A stretch of 64,000 bases of DNA from Rhizobium sp. SG_E_25_P2 (GTDB taxonomy: Bacteria; Pseudomonadota; Alphaproteobacteria; Rhizobiales; Rhizobiaceae). The stretch spans positions 62,001-126,000 of the forward strand of contig NZ_JARXVM010000016.1 in the NCBI RefSeq assembly GCF_029892285.1, given 5' to 3'. The translations under genes were made by a program, and so were the position numbers. The notes under the pieces are model-generated. The model was not told where the DNA came from and did no database searches. It was given only the letters and a program-made list of their open reading frames with translations. Below, piece after piece: positions 17,627 to 25,955 of the stretch (position 1 is the stretch's first letter; every line of letters begins with the position of its first letter).

Positions 17627-18667
17627 ATGGCTGCGCAGCACACCGTTCTCGATCTCATCGGCGACACGCCGCTCATCACGCTCAAGCGCGCCAGCGAGGA
17701 AACCGGCTGCACCATTCTCGGCAAGGCGGAATTTCTCAATCCCGGCCAGTCCGTGAAGGATCGCGCCGCGCTTTACATCATCCGCGACGCCGAGCGCAAA
17801 GGCCTGTTGCAGCCGGGTGGCGTGATCGTTGAAGGCACCGCCGGCAATACGGGAATCGGCCTGACCATGGTCGCAAAAGCGCTCGGCTACCGCACCGTCA
17901 TCGTTATTCCCGAGACGCAGAGCCAGGAAAAAAAGGACGCGCTAAAACTGCTCGGCGCCGAGCTCGTGGAAGTGCCGGCCGTCCCCTACAAGAACCCCAA
18001 CAATTATGTGAAGCTGTCCGGACGGCTGGCCGCCGAACTGGCCAAGACCGAACCCAACGGCGCGATCTGGGCCAACCAGTTCGACAATATCGCCAACCGT
18101 CAGGCGCATATCGAAACCACCGCGCCGGAAATCTGGAAGCAGACCGGCGGCAAGGTTGACGGTTTCATCTGCGCGGTCGGCTCGGGCGGCACGCTGGCCG
18201 GCGTCGCAGCCGGCCTCAAGGGCTTTAACACGGACATCAAGATTGGGCTTGCCGATCCAGAAGGCGCAGCGCTCTACAATTTTTATGCGCATGGGGAGTT
18301 CAAATCCACAGGCGGATCGATCACCGAGGGAATCGGCCAAGGCCGCGTCACCGCCAATCTCGAAGGTTTTGCGCCCGATTTCCAGTATCAGATCCCCGAT
18401 TCGGAAGCGCTGCCGATCGTCTTCGATCTGGTCGAAAACGAAGGCCTCTGCCTCGGCGGCTCCTCGGGCATCAATATCGCCGGCGCCATCCGCCTTGCAA
18501 AAGACTTAGGCCCGGGCCATACAATCGTGACCATCCTTTGCGATTACGGCAACCGGTACCAGTCCAAGCTCTTCAATCCCGCCTTCCTGTCCGAGAAGGG
18601 CCTGCCCCTTCCGACCTGGCTCACGAAGACCTCGGGCATCCGGCCGCCCTTTGAACCTGTCGAGTGA
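17627..18667 (+). CDS. cysK: Cysteine synthase (O-acetylserine (thiol)-lyase)
   Basis: A 346-residue PLP enzyme of the OASS/cystathionine-beta-synthase fold, making cysteine from O-acetylserine and sulfide. The PLP lysine is K44 in NPGQSVKDRAAL, the substrate loop is EGTAGNTGIGL, and the phosphate-binding glycine loop is VGSGGTLAG. It is longer than enteric CysK (about 320) at the C-terminus, as in an alphaproteobacterial subgroup. It heads a tight operon: alaX begins 7 bp after its stop. It is preceded by a 120-bp gap after cfa, where a promoter is expected. Confidence 0.9.
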   Translation: MAAQHTVLDLIGDTPLITLKRASEETGCTILGKAEFLNPGQSVKDRAALYIIRDAERKGLLQPGGVIVEGTAGNTGIGLTMVAKALGYRTVIVIPETQSQEKKDALKLLGAELVEVPAVPYKNPNNYVKLSGRLAAELAKTEPNGAIWANQFDNIANRQAHIETTAPEIWKQTGGKVDGFICAVGSGGTLAGVAAGLKGFNTDIKIGLADPEGAALYNFYAHGEFKSTGGSITEGIGQGRVTANLEGFAPDFQYQIPDSEALPIVFDLVENEGLCLGGSSGINIAGAIRLAKDLGPGHTIVTILCDYGNRYQSKLFNPAFLSEKGLPLPTWLTKTSGIRPPFEPVE

Positions 18668-18674
18668 CTGACCC

Positions 18675-19406
18675 ATGCCCGTGACCCCTCTCTTCCGCGA
18701 CGATTTCTATCTTTCGACGGCGGAGGGGACGGTCACGGCGGTGCATGACGACGGGTCGATCGAACTCGACCAGACCTGTTTCTACGCTACGTCGGGCGGC
18801 CAGCCCGGCGATTCCGGTTTTCTTGAGCGCGCCGACGGCAGCCGCATCGAACTCGGCGTCACCACAAACGGCGCCGACAAAAGCATCATCCTGCACAGGC
18901 CGCTTGACGGCCAGGCCCGCCCCGAGATCGGCGAAAAGCTCGTTCTCCATATCGACTGGGCGCGCCGCTACAAGCTGATGCGCATGCACACCGCCTGCCA
19001 CATCCTCTCCGTCGTCTGCCAGTTCCCGATCACCGGCGCCGCCGTCGGCGAGGATGAAAGTCGCGTCGATTTCGACATGAGCGAGACCATCGACAAGGAT
19101 GAGGTGACGGCGAAGATGATGGAAATCGTCGCCGCCAATCATCCCATCTACCTGCAATGGATCACCGACGAGGAGCTGGCGGCCAATCCGGGCATCGTCA
19201 AATCCAAGAATGTCCGGCCGCCCATCGGGCTCGGTCGCGTCAGCCTGGTCTGCATCGGCGAAAACGCCGCGATCGACAGCCAACCCTGCGGCGGCACGCA
19301 TGTGTCGGAAACCCAGGAAGTCGGCGAGATCCACATCGCCAAGATCGAAAAGAAGGGCAAGGAAAACCGGCGCTTCCGCATCAAGTTCGGCAAGCCCGAG
19401 GCCTAA
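18675..19406 (+). CDS. alaX: AlaX-type alanyl-tRNA editing protein
   Basis: A 243-residue free-standing editing enzyme that hydrolyses Ser-tRNA(Ala) and/or Gly-tRNA(Ala). The zinc motif is split in the usual way: HTACH has His105 and His109, and CGGTH has Cys205 and His209. The N-terminal beta-barrel shows the family signature TSGGQPGDSGF. It sits 7 bp after cysK and 27 bp before sseA, so the three are very probably one transcript. Proofreading against serine next to a serine-consuming cysteine pathway is suggestive but unproven. Confidence 0.9.
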   Translation: MPVTPLFRDDFYLSTAEGTVTAVHDDGSIELDQTCFYATSGGQPGDSGFLERADGSRIELGVTTNGADKSIILHRPLDGQARPEIGEKLVLHIDWARRYKLMRMHTACHILSVVCQFPITGAAVGEDESRVDFDMSETIDKDEVTAKMMEIVAANHPIYLQWITDEELAANPGIVKSKNVRPPIGLGRVSLVCIGENAAIDSQPCGGTHVSETQEVGEIHIAKIEKKGKENRRFRIKFGKPEA

Positions 19407-19433
19407 GCCAACATTTCCCAAGGGAGGAAGAAG

Positions 19434-20288
19434 ATGAGCGCCGACAAGAGTCCCTTCGTGGTGACATCCGACTGGGTCGAGAAGAATCTCGGCGCGCCCG
19501 CGTTCCGCATCGTCGACGCCTCCTGGTATCTTCCGGCGCAGAATCGAATCGGCGCCGAGGACTATGCAGCGGGCCATATCCCAGGCGCGGTGTTTTTCGA
19601 TCAGGACGCCATCGCCGATCATTCGACCGGCCTGCCCCACACGGTCCCCTCGCCTGCGCAGTTCGCCGACGCCGTCGGCAAGATGGGCATTTCCGCAAGT
19701 GATGAAATCGTCGTCTATGACGGTCCCGGCTTCTTTTCCGCCCCGCGCGTCTGGTGGTTGTTCCGGCTGATGGGCGCGGAGAAGGTCTACGTGCTCGAAG
19801 GCGGGCTGGATGGCTGGAAGGCCGAGGGCCGCCCGCTCGAAACCGATCTGCCGGAACCCGCGCCAGCCGTCTTCACCGTCAATTATCAGGGCCGGATGAT
19901 CACCTCGCTCGAGTCCATGCGCGGCATCGTCGACGCCGGCCTCCGCCAGATCGCCGACGCTCGCAGCCCCGGCCGATTCGCGGCCATCGACCCCGAACCA
20001 CGCGCCGGCCTGCGCGGCGGCCATATGCCGGGCGCCAAAAACCTGCCGGCCGGCGTCTTCGCCGTATCGGGCCGCTTCAAGAGCCTCGACGATCTCCGCG
20101 CCGAATTCGACAAGGCCGGCATCGATCTTGCGCGCCCCGTCACCACCAGCTGCGGCTCGGGCGTCACGGCTGCGGTCATTTCGCTGGCGCTCGCCTCGGT
20201 CGGGCATACCGATCACACACTTTACGACGGCTCCTGGTCGGAATGGGGCTCGCTACCCGATACACCCGTTATCACCGGCAAGGATTGA
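19434..20288 (+). CDS. sseA: 3-mercaptopyruvate sulfurtransferase (SseA-like rhodanese)
   Basis: A 284-residue tandem-rhodanese protein that transfers sulfur from 3-mercaptopyruvate to thiols or cyanide. The catalytic loop CGSGVT begins at Cys240; this G-S-G-V-T loop marks mercaptopyruvate rather than thiosulfate specificity. The first rhodanese domain (about residues 10-135) contains HIPGAVFFDQD and the second HMPGAKNLPAG. AGGGAGG precedes the ATG. It is the third gene of the cysK operon and shares cysteine metabolism with it. Confidence 0.92.
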   Translation: MSADKSPFVVTSDWVEKNLGAPAFRIVDASWYLPAQNRIGAEDYAAGHIPGAVFFDQDAIADHSTGLPHTVPSPAQFADAVGKMGISASDEIVVYDGPGFFSAPRVWWLFRLMGAEKVYVLEGGLDGWKAEGRPLETDLPEPAPAVFTVNYQGRMITSLESMRGIVDAGLRQIADARSPGRFAAIDPEPRAGLRGGHMPGAKNLPAGVFAVSGRFKSLDDLRAEFDKAGIDLARPVTTSCGSGVTAAVISLALASVGHTDHTLYDGSWSEWGSLPDTPVITGKD

Positions 20289-20291
20289 ACC

Positions 20292-20858
20292 ATGGCGACT
20301 GGCACCAAAAAACCCCGTGCGCTGAAAGCCCATATCACCCGGCTCGAAATGAACACGCCGCCGCGCCAGAGCTTGCCGCTGCCGGTCAATCTGCAAACGG
20401 CGCTGATGCGTGCGCCGAACATTCCCCTGCCCTTCTACCGCTTCCTCTATAGCCAGGTCGGCCGCCGCTGGAATTGGGTCGACCGTCTGAGGTTGTCAGA
20501 CGATAAGCTTGCAGCTGTGTTGCACGACAAGCGCACCCACATCACCGTTCTCTATGTCAACGGCGCCCCCGCCGGCTTCTATGAGCTGTTTCACGAGTCG
20601 GAAGACGTGGTGGAGCTCTGTCATTTCGGCCTGATCGAGCATGCGCTCGGTCTTGGCGTCGGTAAATGGTTCCTGCTGCAGGCCTTGCACGCCGCCTGGG
20701 GCCTGGAGCCGAAAAAGCTCACCGTCACCACCAACAATCTCGACCATCCCCGCGCGCTGCAACTCTACCAGATGTTCGGCTTCAACCCTGTCTCGACTGC
20801 GGACGCGCTGGTCAGGCCGCTGAGTGATGAGGAATGGGCGGAACTGGGCAAGCGTTAA
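20292..20858 (+). CDS. GNAT-family N-acetyltransferase
   Basis: A 188-residue acetyltransferase fold. The acetyl-CoA-binding strand and loop are visible in ELCHFGLIEHALGLGVGKWFL, followed by the helix around LTVTTNNLDHPRALQLYQMFGF, which is the usual end of the fold. The substrate is unknown. The ATG lies three bases after the sseA stop, with AAGGA overlapping the end of sseA, so it is translationally linked to the cysK-alaX-sseA operon. A strong terminator follows. Its place suggests an amino-acid or thiol-related substrate, but nothing in the sequence shows this. Confidence 0.8.
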   Translation: MATGTKKPRALKAHITRLEMNTPPRQSLPLPVNLQTALMRAPNIPLPFYRFLYSQVGRRWNWVDRLRLSDDKLAAVLHDKRTHITVLYVNGAPAGFYELFHESEDVVELCHFGLIEHALGLGVGKWFLLQALHAAWGLEPKKLTVTTNNLDHPRALQLYQMFGFNPVSTADALVRPLSDEEWAELGKR

Positions 20859-20884
20859 GGTAGAAGACTTTTTGATAGACGCAA

Positions 20885-20914
20885 AACGCCGGCCCGAAAT
20901 CTCGGGCCGGCGTT
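20885..20914. terminator. Terminator shared by the cysK operon and ald
   Basis: A 12-bp stem AACGCCGGCCCG / CGGGCCGGCGTT with a short loop lies between the convergent GNAT gene and ald. Confidence 0.85.
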
Positions 20915-20941
20915 CTGTTTCCCCGCATTTTTCTATGCGGC

Positions 20942-22057
20942 TTACGCCGCGAGTGCGGATTCCGGTGCATGCAGCTCATAGCCGAGAGCTTCGGCGACGG
21001 CGGCATTGGTGATCTTGCCCTTGTGGACGTTGAGGCCATTGCGCAGATGCTTGTCGGCGAGGATGGCGGCAACACCCTTGTCGGCGAGCGCCAGGCCGTG
21101 GCCGATCGTGGCGTTGTTCAGCGCATGCGCGGACGTCACCGGCACGGCGCCCGGCATATTGGCGACGCAATAGTGGATGATGCCGTCGACTTCATAGGTC
21201 GGCTCGGAATGGGTGGTGGCGTGCGAGGTCTCGAAGCAGCCGCCCTGGTCGATAGCGACGTCGACGATGACAGCGCCCTTCTTCATGCCGCCAAGCATCT
21301 TGCGGGTGACGAGCTTGGGAGCTGCGGCGCCTGGGATCAGCACCGCGCCGATCACCAGATCCGCCTGGAAGACTTCGCTTTCCAGCGCGTCGATCGAGGA
21401 GAAGCGGGTGTGGACATGGCCGTTGAAGATGTCGTCGAGCTGGCGCAGGCGCGGCAGCGAGCGGTCGAGAATGGTCACATCGGCGCCGAGGCCAACAGCC
21501 ATGCGGGCCGCATGCAGACCGACGACGCCGCCGCCGATCACCACGACCTTGCCCGGCAGCACGCCCGGCACGCCGCCGAGCAGCACGCCGCGGCCGCCAT
21601 TGGCCTTCTGCAGCGAGAAAGCGCCAGCCTGGATCGACAGACGACCCGCGACTTCCGACATCGGCGCAAGCAGCGGCAGGCCGCCGCGCTCGTCGGTAAC
21701 GGTTTCATAGGCCACAGCCGTCACGCCCGAGGCAATCAGGCCCTTGGTCTGTTCCGGATCCGGAGCCAGGTGCAGATAGGTATAGAGGATCTGGCCGTCG
21801 CGCAGCTGCGCCCATTCCGACGGCTGCGGCTCCTTCACCTTCACGATCATGTCGGAATTGGCGAAAACATCCGATGCGGTGGCGGCGATCGTCGCGCCAG
21901 CGGCCACGTAAGCGGCGTCATCAGCGCCGATGCCGGCGCCGGCATTGGTTTCCACCAGCACGCTATGGCCATGCGCGACATATTCGCGGACCGAAGCCGG
22001 CGTGAGGCCGACGCGATATTCGTGGTTCTTGATTTCCTTGGGGCAGCCGACGCGCAT
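20942..22057 (-). CDS. ald: Alanine dehydrogenase
   Basis: A 371-residue NAD-dependent enzyme interconverting alanine with pyruvate and ammonia. The N-terminus [20 protein letters not shown] is the family start, the nucleotide-binding loop [21 protein letters not shown] lies mid-protein, and the C-terminal region has [17 protein letters not shown]. The frame is open to 22144, but the ATG at 22057 follows AAGGGA. It is divergent from an Lrp/AsnC regulator at 22216, the classic arrangement for alanine-responsive control of ald. Confidence 0.96.
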   Translation of the reverse strand: MRVGCPKEIKNHEYRVGLTPASVREYVAHGHSVLVETNAGAGIGADDAAYVAAGATIAATASDVFANSDMIVKVKEPQPSEWAQLRDGQILYTYLHLAPDPEQTKGLIASGVTAVAYETVTDERGGLPLLAPMSEVAGRLSIQAGAFSLQKANGGRGVLLGGVPGVLPGKVVVIGGGVVGLHAARMAVGLGADVTILDRSLPRLRQLDDIFNGHVHTRFSSIDALESEVFQADLVIGAVLIPGAAAPKLVTRKMLGGMKKGAVIVDVAIDQGGCFETSHATTHSEPTYEVDGIIHYCVANMPGAVPVTSAHALNNATIGHGLALADKGVAAILADKHLRNGLNVHKGKITNAAVAEALGYELHAPESALAA

Positions 22058-22215
22058 GAGTAGTTCCCTTATTGTCGCTTGAAGCGTGGAGCGGTTGTCG
22101 AATGCGCAGGATTTGACAGGATTACTGAGGAAATGTCCTTGCAAAATGCCGGGTCCGCAATCAAATCTATCGAAGAATATTTCGTTAAAGACGCCATTTT
22201 TCGAAGGAATCTCCG
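22058..22215. promoter_or_regulatory. Divergent ald / lrp-like control region
   Basis: These 158 bp must hold both promoters. A small inverted repeat CGAA-N6-TTCG at 22171-22184 close to the regulator start is a candidate operator. Lrp-type proteins usually bind several poorly conserved sites here, so the exact site is uncertain. Confidence 0.5.
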
Positions 22216-22677
22216 ATGGAGAAACTCGACAGCACTGATCATTCGATTTTGCGGGTGTTGCAGCGCAACGGACGAATCTCCAACGCCGAACTCGCCGAGC
22301 GCGTGGGCCTCTCTCCCTCCGCCTGCTCGCGGCGTCTCGACATCCTCGAAAAATCAGGGGTGATCAGCGGCTATTACGCCCAGGTGTCGCACAAGGCGCT
22401 GGATTACAAGATGATGGTGATCGTCCACATCTCGCTGTCGGGCCAGTTCGCCAAGACCCTCAGCGAATTCGAGGCGGCGGTCAAACTCTGTCCGAATGTG
22501 CTGGTCTGCTATCTGATGTCGGGAGAATACGACTATATCCTGCGCGTGGCCTGCAAGGATCTCGAAGATTACGAGCGCGTCCACCGCGACTGGCTCTCGG
22601 CCCTGCCGCATGTGGTGAAGATCAATTCGAGCTTCGCGCTCCGGGAGATCATCGATCGGCCGAATGTGGGGATTTAA
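22216..22677 (+). CDS. Lrp/AsnC-family transcriptional regulator, probable ald activator
   Basis: A 153-residue regulator. An N-terminal helix-turn-helix (residues about 5-60, including [20 protein letters not shown]) is followed by the RAM ligand-binding and oligomerisation domain with [24 protein letters not shown] lies seven bases before the ATG. Divergence from ald suggests an AldR-like role sensing alanine. Homologues can also control other amino-acid genes. The sequence immediately after its stop turns AT-rich. Confidence 0.92.
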   Translation: MEKLDSTDHSILRVLQRNGRISNAELAERVGLSPSACSRRLDILEKSGVISGYYAQVSHKALDYKMMVIVHISLSGQFAKTLSEFEAAVKLCPNVLVCYLMSGEYDYILRVACKDLEDYERVHRDWLSALPHVVKINSSFALREIIDRPNVGI

Positions 22678-22742
22678 ATTAATCAACATATTTAAGAAAA
22701 CAAAATATCCAGATATTTTCCAACAAAAGAACGGAGGAAGTT

Positions 22743-23312
22743 TTGCCTAAAAATCCCTCTATCTCCGCAAGTGAAATAAGAAAATTCATAAAATCACAGA
22801 GTGACATTGATGTTATTAGAATTCACTACTGCTATCAGATTGGTTCCACTTTCGTGAACCTTTCCCTCATGGAGACTACCATCATCGAGGGGATGACTGT
22901 ATGCGACAGAATTTCGGTTAAGAGCTTATTAGGAGACGACGCGCCAGCATGGGACGTAATATTGGAGAAATCTGGTGTTTTAAAGGATTCTACACTAGGA
23001 AGCTTAATAAAAATACTATCAAAACACGGAATAAACGATAATGATATTTCATATTTACGCTGGGTAAAAGAAAAGAGAGATTTCTTTATACACAGGTACT
23101 TTCACGACAACCAATGGCCTGGCTCCATGAATGCGGAAGAGATTTCAATTGCAGTTAGAAAACTTCTCTATCTTGAGATAATTTTCAGTCGCGTGGGGCA
23201 GCGTCTTTGGAAGATATTTACCAGAGCTGGCCTTATGATGTCTATAGATATGGGAGAGAGCGGACATTTGCTTTATAATCCGGATTCATTTCCGTTTGGG
23301 ACGGAAAAATAA
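22743..23312 (+). CDS. AT-rich orphan protein with a HEPN-like RX4H motif
   Basis: A 189-residue protein with no family I can name. It is mostly helical, with a central KEKRDFFIHRYF in which R112 and H117 form an RX4H pair, the active-site pattern of HEPN ribonucleases and their nonenzymatic relatives. It starts at TTG 22743, five bases after a strong GGAGG; no ATG offers a comparable start. Base composition differs sharply from the neighbours (17 G+C of 60 bases at 22981-23040), indicating recent acquisition. There is no partner antitoxin-like gene next to it. A HEPN assignment is inference from one motif plus predicted helicity. Confidence 0.65.
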   Translation: MPKNPSISASEIRKFIKSQSDIDVIRIHYCYQIGSTFVNLSLMETTIIEGMTVCDRISVKSLLGDDAPAWDVILEKSGVLKDSTLGSLIKILSKHGINDNDISYLRWVKEKRDFFIHRYFHDNQWPGSMNAEEISIAVRKLLYLEIIFSRVGQRLWKIFTRAGLMMSIDMGESGHLLYNPDSFPFGTEK

Positions 23313-23463
23313 ATATCCGACACGCACCAATCAGAAAATATTTTTAATTCAAACCTTACACAAACATGTACACTGAAAATTTACAATATTAAGTTGATTG
23401 AGAAAATGCGCCAACAAATTTTGCAAGCGCATTTTCCGATCACTAATTCATTTGGAACAGTAA
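23313..23463. other. AT-rich non-coding stretch
   Basis: Downstream of the orphan gene, about 150 bp remain AT-rich (14 G+C of 60 at 23341-23400) with no open frame of note. The composition returns to normal exactly at the DUF934 stop. Confidence 0.6.
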
Positions 23464-23958
23464 TCAGTTCGCCCGACGCCAGCTATACCCGCCTTCGTTA
23501 TCCGCCGGCCGCGCCGTCGGCTGATAATGATTGCGGATTCCCGGCAACCGCCCCTCCGACAGCCGCTGAATCGCCGTCGCATTGGTCACCGCAAAGCTCG
23601 TCACCCCACAGCGCAGCATCAGCGGCAAGGGATCGATCAGCACGTCGCCCACCGCCCGGATCTCGCCCTCATAGCCCAGCCGGCGCAGCAGCGAGGCATG
23701 GCTGAAGCCGCGACCGTCGCTATAGGCCGGGAAGGACACGGCGATGAGCGCGATTTTGTCAAAGTGGTCGGCGAGCGCCTTCACATTGTCGGCCGGCGCG
23801 ATCAGCACGCCGAGGCCGGTTTCGCCTGAAGCGGCCTTTTCGAGAAAGTCCGCCAGCGGCAGGATCGGTTTTTCATTCGAGCCGGCCTTGGTTTCCTCGG
23901 TCTCGATCACCCAGGGATCGTCGCTGACAAAGCCGTTTTCATTCCAGATCTTGGTCAT
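23464..23958 (-). CDS. DUF934 family protein, sulfite-reduction associated
   Basis: A 164-residue protein of the DUF934 family, often labelled as an oxidoreductase linked to sulfite reduction because of gene context; no biochemistry is evident from the sequence. It contains SFPAYSDGRGFSHASLLRRL and GDVLIDPLPLMLRCGVTSF, both family signatures. The start MTKIWNENGF at 23958 follows GAGGAGAG. It lies 10 bp after the cysI stop in the same operon. Confidence 0.85.
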   Translation of the reverse strand: MTKIWNENGFVSDDPWVIETEETKAGSNEKPILPLADFLEKAASGETGLGVLIAPADNVKALADHFDKIALIAVSFPAYSDGRGFSHASLLRRLGYEGEIRAVGDVLIDPLPLMLRCGVTSFAVTNATAIQRLSEGRLPGIRNHYQPTARPADNEGGYSWRRAN

Positions 23959-23968
23959 AAAACTCTCC

Positions 23969-25639
23969 TCAGGCGGCTTCGGCGGTGGAGCCGTAGAGCG
24001 CGGCCTTGAAGGGCTGCGGCCCGACGCGGCGATAGGCGTCGATGAAGGTCTCTTCCTTGGACAGGCGAAGACCGAGATAGGTGTTGACCACCACCTCGAT
24101 CGCATCCGTCACCTTCTCAGGCTCAAAACCGCGACCGATGATTTCGCCGATCGAGGTGTTCTCGTCAGCCGAGCCGCCCAGCGTGATCTGATAGAGTTCC
24201 GCGCCCTTCTTTTCCACGCCCAGAAGGCCGATATGGCCGACATGGTGGTGGCCGCAGGCATTGATGCAGCCGGAAATCTTGATCTTGAGTTCGCCGATCT
24301 CCGCCTGGCGTTCGGGCGAGCCGAAGCGCGACGAAATCGCCTGCGCCACGGGGATCGAGCGGGCATTGGCCAGCGCGCAATAATCCAGCCCCGGACAGGC
24401 GATGATGTCGGTGATCAGATTGCTGTTGGCGGTGGCGAGACCTGCGCCTGCCAACGCGCGATACAGCGGCTCGAGATCGGCAAGCGCCACATGCGGGAAG
24501 ATGATGTTCTGCTCATGGCTGATGCGGATCTCATCAAAGGCGTATTCTTCGGCGAGATCGGCGACCAGATCCATCTGCGCGTCGGTGGCGTCGCCCGGAA
24601 TGCCGCCGATCGGCTTCAGCGAGATCGTCACCATGCCGTAATCGGGGTTCTGGTGCGGCTGGACATTCTGGTCCACCCAGCGGGCGAAATTGGCGTCCGC
24701 CTTTTTCCAGGCGGCGAGATTGGCCCAGCCTTCGGCGCGCGCCGGCAGGTCCGGCAGCTTGAAATAATTCTGGATGGCGAGAACATCGGCTTCCGGCAGC
24801 TTCAGTTCGGAATTCTTGAGTTCATTGAACTCCGCCTCGATCTCGGCCGACAGTTTTTCGACGCCGGTCTCGTGCACGAGGATCTTGATGCGCGCCTTGT
24901 ACTTGTTGTCGCGGCGACCATAGAGATTGTACACGCGCAGGATCGCGGTGGTGTAGGACAAGAGATCCTCTTCCGGCAGGAAGTCGCGGATCTTCTTGGC
25001 CACCATCGGCGTGCGGCCCTGGCCGCCGCCGACATAGACGTCGAAGCCGATTTCGCCCTTGTCGTTCTTCCGCATATGCAGACCGATGTCGTGCACCTGG
25101 ATTGCGGCGCGGTCGCGCTCGGCGCCGGTCACGGCGATCTTGAACTTGCGCGGCAGGAACGAGAATTCCGGATGCACGGACGACCACTGGCGAAGGATTT
25201 CCGCATAAGGACGCGGATCCACGGCCTCGTCGGCGGCGGCGCCGGCGAAATGGTCGGCGGTCACATTGCGGATGCAGTTGCCCGAGGTCTGGATGGCGTG
25301 CATTTCGACGCTCGCGAGATCCGCGAGAATGTCGGGACAATCCTCAAGCTTCGGCCAGTTATACTGGATGTTCTGCCGCGTGGTGAAATGGCCATAGCCG
25401 CGGTCATATTTGCGGGCGATATGCGCGAGCATCCGCATCTGCTTGGAATTCAGCGTGCCATAGGGAATGGCCACCCGCAGCATATAGGCGTGCAACTGCA
25501 GATAGACGCCATTCATCAGGCGCAGCGGCTTGAACGCGTCTTCGGCGAGCTGGCCGGAAAGGCGGCGCTCCACCTGATCGCGGAACTGCGCGACGCGATC
25601 GGCCACGAAGGCGTGATCGAATTCATCGTAACGGTACAT
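23969..25639 (-). CDS. cysI: Nitrite/sulfite reductase, siroheme [4Fe-4S] hemoprotein
   Basis: A 556-residue reductase that converts sulfite to sulfide (or nitrite to ammonia) with six electrons. The siroheme-iron-sulfur ligands are Cys415 and Cys421 in CPGLDYC and Cys458 and Cys462 in CINAC. TSGNCIRNVTADH is the family repeat. The cysG gene upstream makes its cofactor, and DUF2849 and DUF934 flank it, favouring sulfite reduction in assimilation. No flavoprotein subunit (CysJ) is nearby, so the electron donor may be ferredoxin. The TGA lies 10 bp before DUF934. Confidence 0.9.
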   Translation of the reverse strand: MYRYDEFDHAFVADRVAQFRDQVERRLSGQLAEDAFKPLRLMNGVYLQLHAYMLRVAIPYGTLNSKQMRMLAHIARKYDRGYGHFTTRQNIQYNWPKLEDCPDILADLASVEMHAIQTSGNCIRNVTADHFAGAAADEAVDPRPYAEILRQWSSVHPEFSFLPRKFKIAVTGAERDRAAIQVHDIGLHMRKNDKGEIGFDVYVGGGQGRTPMVAKKIRDFLPEEDLLSYTTAILRVYNLYGRRDNKYKARIKILVHETGVEKLSAEIEAEFNELKNSELKLPEADVLAIQNYFKLPDLPARAEGWANLAAWKKADANFARWVDQNVQPHQNPDYGMVTISLKPIGGIPGDATDAQMDLVADLAEEYAFDEIRISHEQNIIFPHVALADLEPLYRALAGAGLATANSNLITDIIACPGLDYCALANARSIPVAQAISSRFGSPERQAEIGELKIKISGCINACGHHHVGHIGLLGVEKKGAELYQITLGGSADENTSIGEIIGRGFEPEKVTDAIEVVVNTYLGLRLSKEETFIDAYRRVGPQPFKAALYGSTAEAA

Positions 25640-25675
25640 GCGTGTGTCCCTGGTTCAAAAATGCGGAAATGCCGA

Positions 25676-25954
25676 TCAGGCGGCGTAATCGATGGTCGGA
25701 CCTTCGGCCCGGATGCGTTCGCGCAGGCGAAGCGGACGAATGGCCCCATCGACTTCTTCGATATCGATCAGGTTGACGTCGACCACGAGATTGGCCGCGA
25801 AAGCCTGCTTGCCGATGGCTTCGAGCCGGGCAGCGGTCTCCTTGTCGCGGGCGATCTCGGCGCGCTCTATGGTCAGGCTCCACTGACCGTCGACATCATA
25901 CCAGACGACGACGCCGTCGGTCAGGCGGTTGGCGGTCAAAATCTGCAAACTCAT
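25676..25954 (-). CDS. DUF2849 family protein
   Basis: A 92-residue protein of the DUF2849 family, always found with sulfite reductase genes in alphaproteobacteria as far as I recall. It has the conserved LTANRLTDGVVVWYD start. It begins one base after the cysG stop (TGA G ATG) with GGGAG upstream, so translation is coupled. Its molecular role is unknown. Confidence 0.82.
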   Translation of the reverse strand: MSLQILTANRLTDGVVVWYDVDGQWSLTIERAEIARDKETAARLEAIGKQAFAANLVVDVNLIDIEEVDGAIRPLRLRERIRAEGPTIDYAA

Positions 25955-25955
25955 C

